From Hyphomicrobium sp. MC1 (GTDB lineage: Bacteria; Pseudomonadota; Alphaproteobacteria; Rhizobiales; Hyphomicrobiaceae), in NCBI RefSeq assembly GCF_000253295.1, contig NC_015717.1:62001-126000 (forward strand): a stretch of 64,000 nt of DNA, read 5' to 3'. A program made the translations under genes and the position numbers. The notes beneath the pieces are model-generated. The model was not told where the DNA came from, ran no database searches, and was given only the letters and a program-made list of their open reading frames with translations. This document shows, piece by piece, positions 63,625 through 64,000 of the stretch (the first letter of the stretch is position 1; every line of letters starts with the position of its first letter).

Positions 63625-64000
63625 GTGACAACCTCGACAATCACGAGCGCGATAACACGGCGCGGCTTCTGTATGTGCTGTGCGGCCAGTGTCCTTGCCA
63701 AAGGTTGGCTGTCGCCAAGAGAGGCCTTTGCAGCTTCTCGCAGTCTCGTCGACCTCATTAGAGATTCGGCCGCGAAGACTCCGATCTCGACATACAAACT
63801 CCGCGGGAACGTTGCTGTTTTTGAAGGATCTGGAGGAAATATCGCGTTTTTGCATGGGCAAGATGGAAAGGTATTCATCGACGCCGGCATTACCGCTTCC
63901 CGTCTGCGCATCCTCGACGCGGCGAACGCTCTCAGCAGTGAGCCCATCCGCTATTTGATAAATACGCATTGGCACTTCGATCATGCCGATGGCAACGCTT
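63625..64000 (+). CDS. MBL-fold metallo-hydrolase, cut by window end
   Basis: 125 codons from a GTG at 63625 (GGAGA 6 bases upstream) to the window edge. An N-terminal Arg-Arg motif (TRRGFCMCCAAS) suggests Tat export. The metallo-beta-lactamase entry follows: NVAVFEGSGGNIAFLHGQDGKVFIDAGI, then INTHWHFDHADGNA with the HxHxDH metal motif. The family includes hydrolases and sulfatases; the rest of the protein is outside the window, so the substrate cannot be judged. Confidence 0.85.
   Translation, partial: MTTSTITSAITRRGFCMCCAASVLAKGWLSPREAFAASRSLVDLIRDSAAKTPISTYKLRGNVAVFEGSGGNIAFLHGQDGKVFIDAGITASRLRILDAANALSSEPIRYLINTHWHFDHADGNA

Overview
This is chromosomal DNA of an alphaproteobacterium, most likely a methylotroph of the Hyphomicrobiales (Hyphomicrobium-like). 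The base composition is GC-rich. Three neighbouring genes encode hallmark enzymes of the ethylmalonyl-CoA pathway: ethylmalonyl-CoA mutase, crotonyl-CoA carboxylase/reductase and methylsuccinyl-CoA dehydrogenase. The housekeeping blocks rplU-rpmA-GNAT-obgE and proB-proA-nadD-rsfS-rlmH are arranged as in that order. The genus is an inference; no rRNA gene is present.

Layout. 0-2 kb: the 5' part of a GT51 transglycosylase gene and a tiny membrane ORF. 2-6.6 kb: an uncharacterised pair, a dual-ATPase HerA-like protein and its partner. 7-18 kb: envelope and periplasmic genes (CAP lipoprotein, D,D-carboxypeptidase, drug exporter fused to a winged helix, aldo/keto reductase, LprI-like protein, FabF, MltB-type transglycosylase, small secreted proteins). 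18.4-22.3 kb: PAP2 acid phosphatase, TonB-dependent receptor and a low-complexity membrane protein. 22.5-28.7 kb: a persulfide/sulfide detoxification operon (Crp/Fnr regulator, DUF2892 membrane protein, persulfide dioxygenase, DUF442-SQR fusion, TauE exporter), then a glycosyltransferase-cupin pair. 28.7-33.4 kb: transporters, a phosphatase, tRNA-Leu(CAA) and two small membrane proteins. 33.5-41 kb: the ethylmalonyl-CoA genes. 41-51.8 kb: housekeeping genes, mostly on the minus strand.

51.9-60.6 kb is a genomic island at the 3' end of tRNA-Ser(CGA). A degenerate copy of the tRNA 3' end lies at 60517-60557, beside a large serine recombinase with DUF2924 and DUF3489 companions. The cargo (52.6-57.5 kb) is a likely anti-phage module: a TIR protein, a 1020-residue PHP-ABC (TrlF/SMC-like) ATPase and a 211-residue protein with a HEPN-type R-N-x3-H ribonuclease motif. 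A diverged repeat of about 100 bp flanks the cargo on both sides. This three-gene combination is the best candidate for an undescribed system in the window.

60.6-64 kb looks accessory: a DEDD-type exonuclease-like gene, small orphan genes, a gene-poor stretch of about 1.1 kb, a DUF417 membrane protein and the start of a metallo-beta-lactamase-fold gene cut by the window edge.
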